NCBI GenBank assembly: GCA_948567375.1
Contig: OX419757.1
Span: 74,779,836-74,843,835, forward strand
DNA: 64,000 nt
Direction of reading: 5' to 3'
Source: Lunularia cruciata
Taxonomy: Eukaryota > Streptophyta > Marchantiopsida > Lunulariales > Lunulariaceae
Of the stretch, positions 33,764-45,170 are shown one piece after another. Made by a program: the position numbers and the translations under genes. Position 1 is the stretch's first letter. The number at the start of each line of letters is the position of its first letter. The notes beneath the pieces are model-generated. The model made no database searches. It worked only from the letters and a program-made list of their open reading frames with translations, and was not told where the DNA came from.

Positions 33764-35165
33764 TGATAGGGATAGGGAGAGGAGGAGGTTGAACTCAAGA
33801 AGAGAAAGAAGAGGTGTTAGGAACAAAGGGTTTCAACTTGGAAACATGAAAGACAAGATGGATTTGCATATAACAAGGCAAGGCAAGTCAATAACCAACA
33901 TGAGAGACAATTTGAGTGACATCAAAAGGTCATATCCAATTATGGGCAAGTTTACTAACTTGGGTATCAAGTGGGAGGGGTTGATTACTAGAGGATACCA
34001 TAAATTTATCATCGACTTCAAAGGTGAGATCACATTGATGGCGGTCCACATATTGCTTTTGACAATTCTGAGCAACAAGGAGGTAAGATTTGCCTTGTTG
34101 GAGGGATTCGGATATGGTGGTCAAAAAGGCTGAAGTATGGGGGACTTGAGACGGAGGAGGAGCAAGAAGAGAATCTAGGACAAGCGAATCTTGGCCAAAA
34201 TTGAAAAAGAAAGGAGAAAATCTGATGCTTGCCTGTTTAGAATTGTTGTATGCAAACTCCATAGCTGCAAGACATTCATCTAAATTGGTATGGTGAATGT
34301 TGACAAAGGCATGAAGCATATCTTCCAAGGTGCGATTTGCACGTTCAGTTTATCCATCAGTTTGAGGATGATAGGTTGTGGACAAAGCAAGCTTGGTGCG
34401 AAGTATCTAGAAGAGGGCTTGCCAAAACTTTCCGATGAACCAAGGATCACGGTTTGAGATGAGTACACGTGGCATCCCATGATGTTTGAATATATTATTG
34501 AAGTAGAGTTGTGCCAAGGTTGGAGCATCCACAATATCAACTATTGGTGCCAAATGGATTTGCTAACTAAGCTTATCCACAAAGAACACAATTGTTATGT
34601 GACCTTGTTGTGTCTTGGGCAAGGAGGTGCTGAGATCTAAGCTCACATGTTCCCAACGAGTAGTTGGAATAGGAAGTGGCTGAAGGAGTCCACTTGGTTT
34701 CTAGTTACACGCCTTGTTGCGTTGACAACTCTCACACGATCAGACTTACTCCCAAACATATCATGTCCTGTTGGGCCACCTCCATTGGCGTTGGAGGGTA
34801 CCCAAGGTCTTATCCAACCCCATGTGACCAACTATTGGTAAATCATGGGCTTCCTAAAGGCGCACAAGTCGGAGATCATCTTTGGCTGGAACATAGATCC
34901 GGTCCGCATAGAATAGAAGGCCTTCGTTGAAGAAGAAGGTGTTGTGCTCCTTATTGCTTGTTGTCAGACAACCATGTACCATTTGGAAGAAGGGATCTTG
35001 TTGTAGAGCTGACCAAACCTTGTTATGGACCTTGGGGTCAATTGACACCATCGTAATTGCCGTCATGATGAGAGGAAGAGACTTCAAATCAAGTCGTCGT
35101 GATAGAGCATCAAGGATGACATGGAACTGACCTAGTTTGTATTCAAGTTTGATGTCAAACAATTG
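33764..35165 (-). pseudogene. Integrase region of copy A
   Basis: In - sense it opens with an H2C2 zinc-finger region (GHMGWDKTLG, then CESCQRNKA, about 34690-34870). It then has catalytic-core text such as HGMPRVLISNRDPWF and YHPQTDGTERANRTLED (read across a frame change near 34340). The longest clean piece is 33930-34328. It joins viral cDNA into the host genome. Stops and frameshifts lie near 34340, 34550 and 34750. Confidence 0.8.
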
Positions 35166-35543
35166 GAGTTGCTCTTCCTATCAATAATGTTGACTCTTCA
35201 TGTGTTCCAAGTGTAAGGTCTACAACAATGGCTTGTGATCAATTTGCATGACCAATTGTTTTCCCAAGAGGTAATGCCTCCATACCTTGGTGGCATATAC
35301 CATTGCAAGTTGTTCTTGATCTCGAGCAAAGTGATTTCTTTCAGCTGTATTTAGTTGATGAGACACAAAGGTAATGGGATGTAGTCCATTTGGGAATTCT
35401 TGTTGCAACACAGCTCCAATTGCAAAGTTAGAAGTATCAAAATCAACCACCCAAGGTAGTTGAGGATCATATGGTTGAAGAATGGGTCTTGAAGACACCA
35501 TATGCTTTAACTTTTGGAATGCTTCTTCATGCTTGGTCGTCCA
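35166..35543 (-). pseudogene. RNase H region of copy A
   Basis: The frame 35220-35501 reads PWVVDFDTSNFAIGAVLQQ, then ARDQEQLAMVYATKVWRHYL, then IDHKPLL. These are the signatures of the RNase H-like domain fused to Ty3/gypsy reverse transcriptase, including the DFDTSN acidic residue. It would degrade RNA in RNA-DNA hybrids during reverse transcription. Confidence 0.85.
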
Positions 35544-36530
35544 CTAGAACCTTGATTTCTTTCCCAAGAGGTCAATCAATGGTGTAGCCATATGAGCATA
35601 ATAGTGGATGAACCATCGGTAAAAACTGGCCAATCCATTGAATGCATGTACTTCTATAGCATCCTTGGGGGTAGGCCAATCAGTAATGGCCTTGATCTTC
35701 TCTTCTTCTATCTTGATCTGCTCTAATGAGATCTTTTGGCCCAAGAAGGTAACCTCCTTTTGCCAAAAGGCACACTTCAACTTCTTGCAGTAAAATTTCC
35801 ATTGTCGTAGTCATCTTAGGACTTCTTGCACATGATTCATGTGTTCTGCCTTTGTCTTGCTATAGATTAAGATATCATCCAAGAACACCACTACGGACCG
35901 ATCCAATAGTCCCTCAACACTTGATGCATTTGATCCATGAAGACTGTTGGAGCATTAGTGAGTCTAAAAGGTAGAACTTCTACTCAAAATGCCCATACCT
36001 TGTGCAAAAGTAGTCTTTTGCACATCTTCTCTCTCAATAGGAATTTGCCTATAGCCGCTACAAAGATCCAGCTTGGAAAAGTAGCATGCTCCACTTAGTT
36101 GATCAAGCAGGTCATCGATCCAATGCAAGGGATATGCATGCTTCACGTTTTGATTATTGAGCCCACGGTTTGCTTATTGAGCTTACAGTAATCAATATAG
36201 AAACGAAGTCCTCAATCTTTCTTTGGAACAAATAGTACCGATGCTCCCAAGGAGAGGTACTATGTCATATGAAATCCTTCTCCAACAACTCTATAAGTAT
36301 TTTTTGTAACTCTTCCAACTCCTTTGGTGATAGCCGATAGATCGGTCTACTCATTGGGGTACTTCCTGGCAATAACTTGATCTTAAAGTGCATACCTTGA
36401 TTGAAGGGTAATCCTTTTGACAGATCATCCGGAAACACGTTAGCACACTCTTGAACTATCCAATCAAGCATTGCTTGATGAGGCTCTTGGCCCTCCTCAG
36501 ATTGTTCTTGTCCAATCCGCTTGATCCACA
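35544..36530 (-). pseudogene. Reverse transcriptase region of copy A
   Basis: The N-terminal lead RPIYRLSPKELEELQK (36265-36400) is typical of Ty3/gypsy. The palm motif YFSKLDLCSGYRQI is at about 36010-36110, and the catalytic FLDDILIYSK is encoded at about 35865-35900. The thumb and connection text KCAFWQKEVTFLGQKI followed by NGLASFYRWFI fills 35544-35780. A frameshift at about 35990 and stops split it into pieces. Confidence 0.85.
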
Positions 36531-36740
36531 CCGCAAATACAGACTTATCTTCCTCCAAAGCTTGCTCTATGGCTGCTTTACTAACAAACTTCCCTTCCAA
36601 GGACTCATCTCTCTTCCAAGTTTGCTCCATGGTTGCCTTCCTGGCAAACTTCCCATCTTGGGACTCATCTCCCTTCCAGATTTGCTCTATGGCTACCTTC
36701 TTGACAAAGTTCTCATCTTGGGACTGACTATTCTTAGGTT
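36531..36740 (-). repeat. Tandem 20-residue (60-bp) repeats in the protease-RT linker of copy A
   Basis: Three consecutive units of the form S-(Q/L)-(D/E)-G-K-F-V-x3-A-x-E-Q-x-L/W-x3-D-E lie between protease and reverse transcriptase. Copies B (39490-39680) and D (62055-62234) have the same array. The units are acidic and Lys-rich and probably flexible. The function is unknown. Confidence 0.75.
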
Positions 36741-37165
36741 TCTTACTCAGAGGTGCCAGACAACCTAATCAAAAATTCCTACCTTGGTGTTGTACTTGAA
36801 TTTTTTGTCGGGTCCAATTGAATTGAACCTTATGACATTCAAGCCAAGGTAGACCCTGAATGATATCATAGTGTAGAGGTGCCACTACAAACCTCATACA
36901 CTCCAAATACTCCTTCTTAATCTTGAAGGTAATAGGATGTGAGGTGCGGAATGCAAAACCCTTTCTACCATCCGCCATCATCAAATTACTTCCAAACATT
37001 GGCTTGATATGAATACCCAATTCCTTTGCTACTTGCATAGACATGCAATTCTTTGAACTTCCAGAATCAACCAAAATCCTACAACCCCAATTAGATATCA
37101 TATTTTGCAAGTGAAGCAAAGTTGCATAAGTCGAGCCTTCAATCCTATTGGAACTAATCAAGCTC
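36741..37165 (-). pseudogene. Aspartic protease region of copy A
   Basis: The open frame 36769-37161 has the retropepsin active-site motif ILVDSGSSKNCMS and, near its end, the IIQGLPWLE motif (equivalent to ILGMPWL in gypsy proteases). It cleaves the Gag-Pol polyprotein. The frame is clean here but disconnected from gag and RT by stops. Confidence 0.85.
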
Positions 37166-38092
37166 CCAATAGGCGGCTCAAAATCTTCTATTGGGATTCC
37201 TCATTTTTCTAATCATTTTGTTCCACAATCTCCATCTGGGCAACTTGTCAAGGTCGCCCATTCCTAAGTGGGCATTCAACAATGTAGTGTCCAACTTGGT
37301 GACAATAAAAAAAACCTCCATTCTATTGCAATCTTTCTCTATCTTCTGTACCAAGTGGTCTCCGTTGGATAGCATCAATCTCCATTGGTGCTAGTTCTTC
37401 CACCCGTACATAGTGTACTGGTAGGCCTTGTGTAGGTCAAGGGCAAGACCAAGTTGTCACAACCAAGGAATCAAAGTGCTCAGCCAATTCCATGGCTTCT
37501 TCTATGTTTTGTGGTTCTCGCATGGTCACCTCCAATTTGGTTCATGACTTCAATCCTTGCACAAATCGATCCAAAACTTCACCTTCTTGTATATCTGGAA
37601 TTTGCATGATGATGTTCTGAAATTTGTGATGTAGCTACTTAGTGAGCCAACTTGCTTCAACTCTGCCAATTTATCTCGTGCGGCGTAGGTGGCATTTGTA
37701 GTTTTAAAGCAACCCAATATTGCATCCTTGAACTCTGCCCATGTCAAAATCGGTGCAATGATCTGTCATTCAGCTTGCTCCACTCAAAATTGCCACCAAA
37801 GTTTTTCCACACCATCTAATTGGCTAGAGGCTAAGAGAATTTGTTTCCGTTCATCTTGAAGATTGGTGGCTTCAAAGTAACATTTGTAATCAAACACAAA
37901 ATTCTCCACTGTGCCCAAAAGATTCTTGCCTTCAAACACCTTGGGTTTTGGAAATCAAATGCAATCTTCTCCATCTCAAATTGGCACTCTCTCTATATAT
38001 ACTCGTTGTTGCTGATCTTGTTCATCCAGCAATCGAGTCAGGTGCTCAATTTGTTGTTGCATTGCAAGGATAACGTCTGGTATTGCCACCAT
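37166..38092 (-). pseudogene. Gag region of copy A
   Basis: The likely start is ATG at 38090-38092 (- strand), giving MVAIPDVILAMQQQIEHL, a short predicted coiled coil. The capsid (retrotrans-gag) core MTWAEFKDAILGCF with KLAELKQVGSLSSYI is in 37550-37747. A CCHC-like knuckle (YCHQVGHYIVECP) lies near 37290-37330, though its first Cys is lost. Gag forms the virus-like particle. Several frameshifts break it. Confidence 0.8.
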
Positions 38093-38350
38093 ATCTACTA
38101 CTCTATCTAACTACTCCCACTTTATCTAATTGATTAACACATAGATGCAACACGTCCACCGTTTTCCATAAATTACAACCAAAAGTACCAAGGGTTCCTT
38201 AGACACGATGATCATATGTAGAAAATCATGCCCAAAGCGTGAGGTGATGAATTATGTGAAACGATGCTTGGGTAATATTTGGACATAAAAATCTCAATGG
38301 TTTGATGGAAGTGGATTTGGTGGTCCATAAACTCCATCCATCCCATTCTT

Positions 38351-38363
38351 GCTCTTATACCAA
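38351..38363 (-). other. Primer-binding site (tRNA-iMet type) of copy A
   Basis: Read on -, TTGGTATAAGAGC follows directly after the LTR3 terminus. It matches the plant initiator tRNA-Met site TGGTATCAGAGC except for one base. Copy C has the perfect version. Confidence 0.8.
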
Positions 38364-38776
38364 TGTAAAAGACCAAGACCGAGGAGAGAAATTGGAGAAT
38401 AGAAACTCTTATTGGGACACTTGAATGAGTGGAATCTCCAAATGCCTAGCATGACTTTGGCTTAAGTATTTATATGTAGCATACAAGGCACTTGAGAAGC
38501 TTCTCAAGAAGCTTCCTTGAGCCTCTTTCTTAGAGTGCAAGCCAAGTTAACTAGGAAGCTTCTCAAGAAACTTTTTTCTAGAAGTCGTTTACTTGGCGTG
38601 TAAGCTAAGCTAGTTAGAAGCTTCCTTCTAGAAGCTACCTACTTGGAGCACAAGTTAACTAGTCGGAAGCTTTCCAAGAAACTTCCTAGATGCTTTTGGA
38701 ATATTCTAGGCTAATTTGGCTTATTCTTTGCTTCATTAGCCTTACTAATTACGTTGCTAAACTCCATATTGTTATA
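38364..38776 (-). repeat. Chromovirus LTR3, shared by copies A and B
   Basis: It runs from TGTAAAAGACCAAGACC to CCATATTGTTATA. On its left is the primer-binding site of copy A, which makes it A's 5' LTR. On its right is the end of an internal domain, which makes it also the 3' LTR of copy B. No target-site duplication or host DNA lies between A and B. Such LTR sharing is the product of unequal recombination between elements. Confidence 0.85.
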
Positions 38777-41309
38777 GATATGATCAACTTTGCACTCCTC
38801 ATGATCATGGATAGGGATGGGAGGAGGAGGATGTTGGACACGAGAGGAAAAAGAAGATGGGTTAGGAACAAAGGGTTTCAACTTGGAAGTGTGAAAGATA
38901 TGGTAGATGCGTATATGAAAAGGTAAGGCAAGGTGATAAGCAACAAGAGAGATGATTTGGGTGACATCAAAGAGTCTTATTCAATTAGGGGCAATTTTAC
39001 AAACTTGGGTATCAAGTGAGAGGGGTAGGTTACTAGAAGATAACATGACTTTATCACCAACTTCAAGGATGAGATCACAATGATGGTGGTCTGCATATTA
39101 TTTCTGATGATTCTCAACAACAAGTGGTGAGATTTGGCCCACGGTAATCAATATAGAAATGAAGTCCTCCATCCTTCTTCAGAATGAATAGTACCGGTGT
39201 TCCCCAAGGAGAGGTGCTATGTCATATGAAGTCCTTCTCTAACAACTCCGTAAGTGTTTTTTGCAACTCCTCCAACTCCTTGAGAGTGAGAGCCGATAGA
39301 TTGGTCTACTCACTAGAGTACTCCCTGACAATAACTCAATCTTGAAAGGCATACCACAATCAGAGGGTAATCTCTTTTGCAATTCATCCAAAACACGTCC
39401 GCAAACTCCTAAACTATCTGATCAACCATTGCTTGATGAGGCTCTTGGCCCTCATCAAATTTTCCTTGTGCAAATGGCTTGATCCACACCACAAAAATAG
39501 ACTTATCTTCCTCTAAAGCTTGCTCTATGGCTGCTTCACTAACAAAATTCCCGTCTAGGGACTCATCTTTCTTCAAAGTTGCTTCCTTGGTAAACTTCCC
39601 ATCTTGGGACTTATCCCCCTTCAAGGCTTGCTCTATTGCTACCTTCTTGACAAACTTCCTACCTTGGGATTGACTATTTTTAGGTGTATTACTCAGAGGT
39701 GCCAAACAACCTAATTGGAAATTTCTACCTTGGTATTGTACTTGAATTTGTTATCAGTTCCAATCAAATTGAACCTCATGAAGTTCAAGCCAAGGTAGTT
39801 CTAAAATGACATTGTAGTGTAGAGGTGCCACTACAAACCTCATACACTCCAAATACTCCTTCCCAATCTTGAAGGTAACAAGATGTGAGGTATGGAATGC
39901 AAAACTCTCTCTACTAGCCGCCATCATCAATCTACTTCAAATTACTAGCTTGATAGGAATACTCAATTCCTTTACTACTTGCATAAACATGCAATTCTTT
40001 GAGCTTCCATAATCAATTAAAATCCTATAACCCCTATTAGATATCATACCTTGCAAGTGAAGCAAACTTGCATAGGTCAAGCCTTTAGTCCCATTGGAAC
40101 TAATCAAGCTCCCAATAGGCAGCTCAAAATCTCCTATTGGGATTCCTCATTTCCCTAAATGTTCTGCTCCACAAACTCCATCTAAGCAACTTGTCGAGGT
40201 TGCCCATTCTTGAGTGGATATTCAGTGATGCAATGTCCCAACTAGCAATGATAAAAACAATACCCATTTTGTTGTAGTTTCTCTCTTTATGTAGTGCCAA
40301 GTGGTCTCTATTGAATGGCATCAATCTCCATTGGTATCGGCTCCTCCACTTGTGTGTAGTGTATCAATAGGTGCTATGGAGGTCGAGACCGAGACCAAGT
40401 TGTTGCAACCAAGGAATCAAAATGTTTGGCCAACCGCATGGCTCCCTCTAAGTGTTGTGGCTCTTGCATGATTATCTCAAATTTGGTTCTTGACTTCAAG
40501 CCACTCACAAATCAAAATAGAGCTTCACCTTCCAATATATCTAGAATTTGCATGATGGTGTTTTGGAATTGCGTGATGTAACTTCTTACAGAGCCAATGT
40601 GTTTCAACTCTACCAACCTATCCCATGGAGCTCGCATGACATTTATAGCTTAGAACCAACTAATTATTGCACTCCTGAATTCTTCCCATATCAAGATTGG
40701 TGCAACAATATGTCTTTCAACTTGCTCCACTTGGAATCTCCACCATAGCTTTGCTATTCCATCCAATTGGCTAGAAGCCAAGAGAATCTATTTTTGCTCA
40801 TCTTGTAGATTGGTAGCTTCAAAGTAACATTCATAGTCAAACACAAAATTCTCCACTGCACTCAAGAGATTCTTGCCTTCAAATACCTTGGGTTTAGAGA
40901 ACCAGATTTGATCTTCTCCTTCTTGAACTGGTACTCTCTCTAGGTGCTCTTGTCTTTGAAGCTCTTGTTCATCCAACAATCATGTAAGGTGCTTGATTTG
41001 TTGTTGCATAGCAAGGATAACCTCGGGCATTGCCACCATGGTTGCTACTCTATCACACCACTCCTAGTCTATCTAATTAATTAACACATAAAGCAGCACG
41101 TCCACCGTTCTCCATAAGTTACAACCAAAAGCCCCAAGGGTTCCTCCGATATGGTGATCATATGTAGAAAATCTTATCCAAAGCATGAGGTGATGAATTG
41201 TGTGAAACAATGATTGGGTAGTACTTGGACACAAAAATCCCAATGGTTTGGTGGAAGTGAATTTGGTGGTCCATAAATTCCATCCATCCCATTCTTACTT
41301 TGATACCAA
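38777..41309 (-). mobile_element. Chromovirus copy B, internal domain with large deletions
   Basis: This is the same family as copy A but only about 2.5 kb. From the left (3' end), the polypurine tract and part of the chromodomain are missing: it starts at the equivalent of 33736 in A. The C-terminal integrase part (38777-39134) jumps at about 39135 to the start of the reverse-transcriptase core, equivalent to about 36170 in A. Most of integrase, RNase H and the RT catalytic motifs are therefore gone. The RT lead with the linker repeats (39200-39700), protease (39710-40125) and gag (40126-41039) remain, with stops. Confidence 0.85.
41296..41309 (-). other. Primer-binding site of copy B
   Basis: Read on -, TTGGTATCAAAGTAA follows the LTR4 terminus. 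It matches the first nine bases of the tRNA-iMet site. Confidence 0.75.
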
Positions 41310-41734
41310 TGTAAAAGACCAAAACCAAAGAGAGAAATAGGAGAATGGAAACTCACATTGGGACACTTGAATGTGTGAAAACTCTAAATGCCTAGCATGA
41401 CCTTTGGCTTTGGTATTTAAAGGCAGCATACAAGGCTCTTGAGAAACTTCCCAAGAAGCTTCCTTGAGCCGCTTTCTTAGAGTGCAAGCCAAATTAACCA
41501 AGAAGCTTCTCAAGAAGCTTCTTTCTAGAAGTTGCTTACTTGGCATGCAAGCAAAGCTAGTTGGAAGCTTCTAGAAGCTTCCTTTTAAAAGCTTCCTGTT
41601 TGGAGTGCAAGTTAAGCTAGTCGTTAGCTTCCCAAGAAGTTTCCTAGATACTTTTGGAATATTTTAGACTAATTTGGCTTATTCTCTACTTCATTAGCCT
41701 TACTAACTATGTTGCTAAACTCTATATTATTAAA
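41310..41734 (-). repeat. Chromovirus LTR4 (right edge of the array), 5' LTR of copy B
   Basis: It runs from TGTAAAAGACCAAAACC to a degraded end, CTCTATATTATTAAA. It contains a perfect four-unit heat-shock-element array, GAAGCTTCTAGAAGCTTC, at 41564-41581. Beyond it LINE sequence resumes. The outer ends of the array (32621 and 41735) do not show a convincing 5-bp target duplication, which is expected after recombination or decay. Confidence 0.85.
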
Positions 41735-44700
41735 AAAATTTCCTACCACTTGATTGTTTGACATGTGATCCCTTGGACAAGTTAGCATGGTTCCTATTCC
41801 TCTTACTCTCTCAATCGTGTCTTTGTTATGCTAAAGAGGGATGTGCGAGGCATAAAGAGGTGGCTGCTAGATTTCATCAATTCTGAGCGGGGGATTGGGT
41901 GGCCCTTCAAGAGGAGTCTATTAGAGGTACACAGTTTAGGAGATAAGCGTCGCCACAAGATACCATAGATTCCACTCGATTATAATGGTCATTGGGATAG
42001 ACGGGAGAGTTTAGTAGAGCAACATGAACGCTACACCCTTTGTTCATGGCGAGTCCTATTGATGAGACTATCTCTTCCCTATGCTCACTACATCCTATAG
42101 TAGTAGAAGGATTACCACTATAGGTCTTAGATTATCAGCTTGAGCAACCTTTATGTCTTGATAGGTCGCTGAAGCATTGTGCACTGCCCCTTGCCTTTCC
42201 CCAAGAGGTTTGTCAGGGATGGTTTATGAGCAGCTTAGAGATTTTTTGCTAAGTAGATGATTCTTCTAGTGGTTTTACCAAGTTGTTTCAAGTGGTTGCA
42301 GTAGTAGCAAGAGGAGATATCCCTATGTCTATAAGTCAGGCGTTAGATGCAAGTCAATTTCTCCCAATGAAAAAGACCATGGGGGAATTAGACCAATTGC
42401 TATTGGAGAGATCTTTTTGTGTTTGGTTAGTTGTACCATTGTTATTTAGCATCATTCTGACTTTTGACAACACCTCAGTCCACATCAGTTTGGAATAGCT
42501 ACACCTAGAGGATGTGAGGTTATATTTCTAGGCATTAGGGCATTCCTAGATATCCATCCGGAGTGGGTCATCCTATAGGTGGATGTTGAGAATGCTTTTA
42601 ATAGCGTCTCACGGGCATCCATCTTTAGAGAACTAAGGGAGGCTGGTGGATCCTTGGCAAGTCTTATTCCTTTTGTGTAACCTTTTTATGGCTCTCATGC
42701 TTCCCTTTACTACCAGCACGGTTGTTCACAAGAGGGAGTCACCATCTTGGAGTCAACTGTTGATACATATCCGGGAGATCCTTTGGGGGGACTCTTATTT
42801 GCTATAGCTCACTTTAGAGCTCTACTATCTACTACTTTGGTCATGCTAAGTTGTGTATTTCCCTCCTTGCTAGATGATACACACATCATGGGCCTCGTAG
42901 ATCAGATTAGGTAGGTCTTTGACCACTTAACTACCGTGCTACATCTAGTAGGCTTGAGAGTCAAGGTATCAAAGTACAGGGCATGGTCCCTTTTAGTTAT
43001 CCCTCCCCACCTTGAGCTTCCAGAGGGTGTATCACATCCACAAATGGACTATGTGTTCTTGGAGTGCTAGTAGCATCCCAGGATTTTGTCATATGCTTCT
43101 TAGATGTTGCCTTTGCAGAAGATGTTCTCCATGTGGATGACCTTCCATTACTAAGAGATCCGCAGGTGGCATTTGGTATACTCTCCTCTAGTATTGTTTG
43201 TCAACCATCCTACCTCATCCGTATAGTTCCCCCTCATCATCCTTCCTATTGCATCTGAGAGCATTTGATAGGAGGATTATGGGAGTCTTTGTTGATATTA
43301 TTGGACCAAGGACATTTGAGTGTGTGATAGGAGATTTGGCACATAGATAGACGGCTTTGCCAATCTCATGTGGATGGGTTGGCTTGTTATCTATGGAGGA
43401 GACTGCACTTATAGCATTTTTTGGTACTTGGGCTTTATCGGCACCCCTATTTTCCTCTCAATTTTGTGGTTGTTGATAGGCCGGTTTTGGAGACTTATGT
43501 GACAAAGGAGGTGGGGGATCCTTTTCTCTCTAGATGTTATTGTGGAAAATGAGAGATAGTCTATTCCCACTAGCACAAGAGGATTTTCCACCTTTTGCTT
43601 TGCTATTGTCAGATTGGACTAGAGGTTTACAGTCTTCCTTGATGGAGTGATAGTGTGAGCATATGCTATATTCTCTCTTAGTCAACTCATCCATTCCTCA
43701 GGCTACCAAAGCACGTCATTTCTCTTGCTCCAGCAAGGGTGCAGGCTCTTGGATCCTAGCTTGACCGTGCATTAGAGCATTATGACTTGCACTAATTACT
43801 TCCTCTCCAGTGATGAGGTTTCACCTAGGTTTGGTCCACCCATCTGCATCTTCATTAGTCACTTGTGAGTGTGGTTCTACACTAGATGCAACAGCTGTCC
43901 ACATGACACACTGTCCTTTTGAAGGACAAAGGATAGTTACCCATGATGCTATTAGGGACATAATGTTTGCTATGGCACAAGAGAGTGGATACTTGGCTTG
44001 GGCGGAGAGTTTGTATGCTTTGCAGAGGACATGTGTCAAGGCAGACTTATACTTGGTCCGAGATGATCAAGTGACAATAGCGGATGTTGTGGTAATGGAC
44101 CCTACATGGGATACAATTTTGGAGGAAGTGATTACCTATCTTCTTGGATGGGCGGGAGTGTAGCAGCAAGTCGTAAGATCTCCAAGTAGAGGGGCATGCA
44201 ACTCTTTGTTCCTCTAGCCTTGGAGTTATATGGAGTGATGGACACAACGTTTGGCACATTTGTCAAGGAGTGTGCAAAAGCTTATCATGTTAGGGGCCAA
44301 GGTGTACCACTCTCATTCTCACTCTTATACTTTGTAGCATATTTTAGACAGCATGTGTCCATTGCTCTACAAATGGCAGCGGTTGGTTCAATCCATAGGA
44401 GAGCAATCACATTAGGTGATGTTTCTTTGGATACTCTATCACGCCATTTGTAATGTCGCATCTAGATTGCTTAAACATTGGAGTCGTAGTGATAGTAGTT
44501 AGAGGTATTTCAGCAGTTTCCCATAGACTACTTTCCGACGGTCAGATTTTGTGTTCGGGGTATTGACTTCACGGTGTGGTCCACCGTCACTTTGCACCAT
44601 TCACACCGTTGAGTGTGCCATCAGTGGGACCGTTAGAGTATGGGACTTAGCTCAAGTCCAAGGGTATACTTTTGAAGTGCAACTCCAGAGAGCTCACTTC

Positions 44701-44760
44701 TCGGATGTTGAGCCTTTGAGTTCATGGCTATAATGGACAGAGACCGATAAGCATCATCTG
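41735..44760 (+). pseudogene. R2-like (RLE-type) LINE: reverse transcriptase, zinc knuckle and endonuclease remains
   Basis: Continues the frame broken at 32621. PLDKLAWFLFLLLSQSCL and RFHQFXAGDW (41764-41900) lead into the reverse transcriptase: LQVDVENAFNSVSRASIF (about 42560-42630), GDPLGGLLFAIAHFRALL (42776-42830) and SLLDDTHIMG (about 42860-42900, the A/LDD catalytic box). The C-terminus in 43810-44163 has a CCHC knuckle (CECGSTLDATAVHMTHC) and the endonuclease-like ADLYLV, then IADVVVMDPTWD. The frame at 44196-44453 (FVPLALELYGVMDTT onward) continues the tail. Such proteins nick DNA and prime reverse transcription at the nick. Many frameshifts and stops show it is dead. About 44455-44760 is probable 3' UTR. 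Clade assignment is from motif recall. Confidence 0.7.
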
Positions 44761-45072
44761 GATTCTCTTAGCTAGAGTGAAAGTGACTTGACTGTAATTA
44801 GTACTCAATTATTGGTAATTTATAGAGTGACAAATCAAGTACTGATTTGAGAAGAGTTGATTTGAGAATTGTAAACAATCTGATTATTGTGACACTTTAG
44901 AGTTTATATATGACTTAGTTGTGAATTGTGCTTCTATAGTGTATGTAATACAGCGATGTATGTAATGTAGCAATGTACATATGCACGATAACTCCAATTG
45001 TATGTAGACCATATGACTTGCATAGCTCAGAATATCTTAGGTGCGGCTGTGCAAATTTCTCATACATACTAT
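44761..45072. other. AT-rich spacer between LINE and retroposon copy
   Basis: No gene. TGATTTGAGAA-type short repeats occur near 44820-44880. The sequence ATAGCTCAG at 45023-45031 looks like a tRNA A box but no matching B box or fold is evident. Confidence 0.4.
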
Positions 45073-45170
45073 ATTGGGGCTTAGCCCCATTTTACTCTTT
45101 TTTTTTCTCCCTTGTAAGGCTTGATGGGGTCTTCCCAATCCTTCGTCTTTTCTCGGTGGTCCCCTTTTTT
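45073..45170 (+). mobile_element. Copy of the ~100-bp retroposon
   Basis: In sense orientation it opens TTGGGGCTTAGCCCCATTTT. It continues through CTTGTAAGGCTTGATGGGG and TCTTCCCAATCCTTCG and ends CTCGGTGGTCCCCTTTTTT, a slightly diverged 3' terminus with the usual T run. A flanking duplication is not evident. Confidence 0.65.

Larger units (their letters stand above)
33546..38363 (-). mobile_element. Chromovirus (Ty3/gypsy with chromodomain) copy A, internal domain
   Basis: This is a nearly complete internal domain in - orientation. In sense order it has a tRNA-iMet-type primer-binding site (38351-38363), gag, protease, reverse transcriptase, RNase H, integrase, a chromodomain and a polypurine tract next to LTR2. 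Gene order PR-RT-RH-IN with a C-terminal chromodomain is diagnostic of chromoviruses, whose chromodomain steers integration to marked chromatin. Stops and frameshifts occur in every domain, so it is not autonomous. The parts are listed separately. Confidence 0.9.

Noticed and set aside
33627-34133. 168-residue + frame over copy A
   Set aside because: It is the antisense shadow of the chromodomain and integrase region, whose coding strand is -.
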